In this document: positions 61,635 through 64,000 of the stretch, piece by piece
How the letters are laid out: every line of letters begins with the position of its first letter
Position numbering within the stretch: position 1 is the first letter of the stretch
Assembly: GCF_050896395.1 (NCBI RefSeq)
Contig: NZ_JBPBBA010000007.1
Location: forward strand, 1-64,000
Origin: Nioella aestuarii
GTDB lineage: Bacteria > Pseudomonadota > Alphaproteobacteria > Rhodobacterales > Rhodobacteraceae
Reading direction: 5' to 3'
DNA length: 64,000 nt
Notes under the pieces: model-generated
The model's database searches: none
The model's input: only the letters and a program-made list of their open reading frames with translations
Told to the model about the DNA's origin: nothing
Translations under genes and position numbers: made by a program

Positions 61635-61661
61635 AAAGGGTCGCCCTCGGGCGGCCCTTTT
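61635..61661 (+). terminator. Strong intrinsic terminator before arfB
   Basis: Eleven-base arms AAAGGGTCGCC (61635-61645) and GGCGGCCCTTT (61650-61660) with one T-G pair, loop CTCG, followed by T and TCTGTT. It would end a transcript of about 170-200 nt begun upstream, unless read through into arfB. Confidence 0.85.
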
Positions 61662-61684
61662 CTGTTAACAAATAAGGGGGGGTG

Positions 61685-61735
61685 CCATGCGTACACCCCC
61701 CCGTGCACCCCCTGTACACCCCCCGTGCATACGGA
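61685..61735. repeat. Degenerate C-rich tandem repeat
   Basis: About four units of the form GTRCACCCCC(C) in a row, alternating GTACAC and GTGCAC, between the terminator and the arfB start. It could be translated as an N-terminal extension of ArfB from ATG 61687, which seems unlikely. It could also be a protein-binding array. Confidence 0.5.
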
Positions 61736-61743
61736 AAGACGAC

Positions 61744-62160
61744 ATGCTGAGGATCACCGACCAGATCACCATCGCCGATTGGGAGCTGACGGAACAGTTC
61801 ACCCGCGCCTCCGGCCCCGGCGGGCAGAACGTGAACAAGGTGTCCACGGCGGTGGAACTGCGGTTCGAGGCGGAGCGGTCCCCGAACCTGCCCGACCCGG
61901 TCAAACGGCGGCTCAGGCGACTGGCCGGTCAGCGCTGGACCAAGGACGGCGCGGTGGTGATCTTCGTGCAGGAGACGCGGAGCCAGGCGCGGAACCGAGA
62001 GATCGCGCGGGACCGGCTGGCGGAGCTGATCGGGCGGGCAACGGTGGCGCCCAAGAAACGCCGCCCGACCCGACCCACCAAGGGCAGCATAGAGCGGCGC
62101 CTCAAGGCCAAGAAGGCGCGGGGGGAGGTGAAGCGGTTGCGGGGGGAGACGGGGGAGTAG
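61744..62160 (+). CDS. arfB: Peptidyl-tRNA hydrolase ArfB (YaeJ)
   Basis: Alternative ribosome-rescue factor of 138 residues. The GGQ catalytic motif of release factors is in ASGPGGQNVNKVSTAVELRF, and the C-terminus is a long basic tail (about residues 100-138, KKRRPTRPTKGSIERRLK) that enters the mRNA channel. ATG 61744 is chosen; an in-frame ATG at 61687 would add a Pro-rich stretch. It backs up the SmpB/tmRNA system, whose smpB gene is at 57550. Confidence 0.95.
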   Translation: MLRITDQITIADWELTEQFTRASGPGGQNVNKVSTAVELRFEAERSPNLPDPVKRRLRRLAGQRWTKDGAVVIFVQETRSQARNREIARDRLAELIGRATVAPKKRRPTRPTKGSIERRLKAKKARGEVKRLRGETGE

Positions 62161-62253
62161 CTTCAGGCAGTTAAACCGAAGGCCGGTCTTGTGCAAGCGA
62201 AGGTGATTTGCGATGCTTCGTCATGGTAGACTTATCGTTTCGAGGGCTAAACA

Positions 62254-63255
62254 GTGAAGATTTCAGATATAGCTTCAATTTCCGATGCTCAGAAGTTTAT
62301 TCTAGATCTCTATCCAAATGATAATAGAGATTTTTCTTATGTTTTTGGCTATGCTACAAGGCACTTAGGATACCTGTGTAAATCTCTATGTAAAAATTCG
62401 CCGTCTGTCGAGGAATTCATTCGCTCAATTTCATGGCTACTTGCGTTGGCCAACAAGCTTGAGGTTGATGTTGAAGTTTCCTTAATAAAGCGACATCCCG
62501 ATATCTGCCCATATTGCGTTGTTGCCCCATGCAAATGCAGATGGACTGGAAAAAAACCAGCCATCGGAATAAAGGCCTACAAGATACCTGAAGAATTGTT
62601 TTATCGCGCAGAACAGATTAAACGCGAAAAGAAAGCAGACTTCCAATCGCACTGCGAGCGACTTGCCATCATTTACCCTGGCAACGCCTACAAATGGGAT
62701 GCAATTGGCCCATGGCAACTTACCTCTAAAATGCAAGAGGAACTCGCGGAGGTCCACGAGGCAGCAACCAGATACCTTTCTGGAAGAAAGTCGATTGATG
62801 CGGTTGCAGAGGAGTTCGCGGACCTTTTCGCATGGTTACTTTCTGCTTGGGGATTAAGTTTTCCTGAGGGCAATGTGGATGACTCTTTTATAGAATACTA
62901 CTTGGCGGGTTGCCCAGTTTGTGGAAATAACGAGAATTGCGAGTGCGAACTTTTTGCCGATCTGAGTACTCAGTTGGTGGACTCCGATAAGATAAAAGAA
63001 CTTGAGAAGCTTTTTCTAGCACTCTCAAGCGAAGTTGGATTTGACGGTGATGAAGTGTCCGAGGTCCTTCAATCTTTAGAGGCGGCGTCAAAGTCACAGA
63101 GCGAACCAGTAGCGAGGGCTGCCGTCGACCAAGCCAAGGCAAAGACAGAAGAGCTTGAAAAGCTAGTAGAGAGAGGAGCAAAGAACGCTAAGAATGCAAC
63201 AACAATCGCGCAGGCGATCTACAAGGCAATCGAGAACTTTCCTTTCGTTGGGTAG
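62254..63255 (+). CDS. Orphan MazG-like protein with two CPxC-CxC clusters
   Basis: Protein of 333 residues from GTG 62254 (GAGGG about 7 bases upstream). Residues 160-231 fit the all-alpha MazG NTP pyrophosphohydrolase pattern: EELAE (162-166), then EEFAD (186-190) about 20 residues later, the two metal-binding acidic blocks. A Cys cluster follows: C220, C223, C229, C231. The N-terminal part looks like a diverged duplicate: EEFIRSISWLLA (53-64) aligns without gaps with EEFADLFAWLLS (186-197), but Arg57 replaces Asp190, and Cys85, 88, 93 and 95 repeat the cluster. The tail (235-333) is helical. Base composition is far more AT-rich than its neighbours (30% and 45% GC in two lines counted, against 72% in arfB), so recent acquisition is likely. 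Function unknown. Confidence 0.7.
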   Translation: MKISDIASISDAQKFILDLYPNDNRDFSYVFGYATRHLGYLCKSLCKNSPSVEEFIRSISWLLALANKLEVDVEVSLIKRHPDICPYCVVAPCKCRWTGKKPAIGIKAYKIPEELFYRAEQIKREKKADFQSHCERLAIIYPGNAYKWDAIGPWQLTSKMQEELAEVHEAATRYLSGRKSIDAVAEEFADLFAWLLSAWGLSFPEGNVDDSFIEYYLAGCPVCGNNENCECELFADLSTQLVDSDKIKELEKLFLALSSEVGFDGDEVSEVLQSLEAASKSQSEPVARAAVDQAKAKTEELEKLVERGAKNAKNATTIAQAIYKAIENFPFVG

Positions 63256-63259
63256 TTCT

Positions 63260-64000
63260 TCATACCACAACCTCCACCCGTTCCTGCTCGCCCACCCCGA
63301 ACACCCGTTTATACCGAGCGATCTCGTCCGCTGGCCCCATGGCCTTCTCGGGGTTGTCCGAGAGCTTCACCGTGGGCCGCCCGTTGGCGGCCACCGCCTT
63401 GCACACCAGTGAAAACGGCGCCAGCGCGTCGTCGGGGACCAGACCCCGGAAATCATTGGTCAGCAGCGTCCCCCAGCCAAAGGACACCCGCACGCGGCCT
63501 GCGAATTGGGCCTGAAGCTCCTCTATCTTTTCCACGTCCAGCCCGTCGGAGAAGATGACGAGTTTCTGGCGCGGGTCCTCGCCGCGCGACGTCCACCAGT
63601 CGATGGCGATCTCGGCCCCCGTCGCGGGGTCGCCTGAATCGATGCGGATGCCGGTCCAGCCTGCCAGCCAGTCGGGGGCGTTTTTCAGGAAGCCTTCCGT
63701 CCCGTAGGTGTCGGGCAGGATGATGCGCAGGTTGCCCGAATGCTCCTCATGCCAGTCGGCCAGCACGTCATAGGGCGCGCGGGCGAGGTCGGCGTCGGTC
63801 TCGGTTAGCGCGGCGTAGACCATGGGCAGTTCATGGGCGTTCGTCCCGATCGCCTCGATATCGCGCTTCATGGCGATGAGGCAGTTGGAGGTTCCGATGA
63901 ACTTGTCCCCCAGCCCCTCCATCATCGCCTGCACGCACCAGTCCTGCCACAGGTAGGAATGGCGGCGGCGGGTGCCGAAATCGGCGATGCGCAGGTCGGG
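63260..64000 (-). CDS. pncB: Nicotinate phosphoribosyltransferase, 5' end outside window
   Basis: NAD salvage enzyme; the gene runs off the right edge, so only the C-terminal 246 residues are present. Visible are GTSNCLIAMKRDIEAIGTNAHELPM, with the phosphorylatable active-site His in GTNAHE, the RIDSGDPATGAEIAIDWW phosphate-binding block and GTLLTNDFRGLVPDD. Its stop lies five bases from the end of the convergent orphan gene. The frame remains open to base 64000. Confidence 0.95.
   Translation of the reverse strand, partial: PDLRIADFGTRRRHSYLWQDWCVQAMMEGLGDKFIGTSNCLIAMKRDIEAIGTNAHELPMVYAALTETDADLARAPYDVLADWHEEHSGNLRIILPDTYGTEGFLKNAPDWLAGWTGIRIDSGDPATGAEIAIDWWTSRGEDPRQKLVIFSDGLDVEKIEELQAQFAGRVRVSFGWGTLLTNDFRGLVPDDALAPFSLVCKAVAANGRPTVKLSDNPEKAMGPADEIARYKRVFGVGEQERVEVVV

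Overview
The window is a 64-kb stretch of GC-rich, gene-dense chromosome from an alphaproteobacterium, most probably a marine member of the Rhodobacteraceae (roseobacter group). This rests on the gene families (DUF3035 and DUF3576 lipoproteins, DUF2125, DUF1674/SDHAF4, the membrane-anchored RTX protein, the TIGR03862 flavoprotein), on operon structures typical of the group (leuS-lptE-holA, dapB opposite rbfA), and on a dispersed intergenic repeat of a type I associate with that family. No rRNA, insertion sequence, integrase, prophage or CRISPR array was seen. One tRNA (Pro, anticodon CGG) is present.

Layout. 0-9 kb, mainly minus strand: a two-gene M16 peptidase pair, a DUF3035 lipoprotein, lspA, purH, a heparinase II/III-like protein and rsmB. 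9-16.3 kb: dapB, then the ribosome and RNA genes rbfA, truB and rpsO, interrupted by a phosphodiester glycosidase, a DUF1643 protein, a fluoroacetate-dehalogenase-like hydrolase and an RTX protein. 16-26 kb: a CysQ/IMPase-like phosphatase, PmbA, DUF2125, an SDR/crotonase pair, an HNH protein, a flavoprotein, a GST and a YkuD_2-type protein. 25-35 kb: holA, lptE, leuS, DUF3576, porin, YggS, L,D-transpeptidase, ribA, response regulator, tRNA-Pro. 35-49 kb: transporters and the leucine genes leuB, leuD and leuC, all on the minus strand but scattered over 11 kb, plus a LysR/NAD-epimerase divergent pair, a divergent DUF4198/HupE pair and two disrupted genes. 49-61.5 kb: an MscS channel, FMN reductase, a divergent FAD-oxidoreductase/MnmD pair, DMT exporter, lytic transglycosylase, then a plus-strand run dapA-trmO-smpB-sseA-GNAT-aminotransferase-queuosine transporter. 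61.5-64 kb: a small leader-like unit, arfB, an AT-rich orphan gene and the 3' part of pncB.

Shared themes are envelope biogenesis (LspA, LptE, DUF3035, L,D-transpeptidases, lytic transglycosylase), lysine/DAP and leucine synthesis (dapA, dapB, leuBCD), tRNA and ribosome maturation or rescue (TruB, RbfA, RsmB, MnmD, TrmO, queuosine transport, SmpB, ArfB) and small-molecule transport.

The most unusual items are these. (1) An AT-rich orphan gene at 62254-63255 encodes what looks like a duplicated MazG-like domain, each copy closed by a CPxC...CxC zinc-type cluster, with only the second copy keeping the MazG acidic motif. (2) A compact unit at 61443-61661 has an exact TTGACA, a strong Shine-Dalgarno with an 18-codon ORF, an internal anti-Shine-Dalgarno and a strong terminator just before arfB. 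(3) A 43-nt hairpin swallows the ribosome-binding site of a small secreted protein. (4) Two genes are broken by a single lesion each. (5) A mosaic repeat family sits almost exclusively in gaps between convergent genes.
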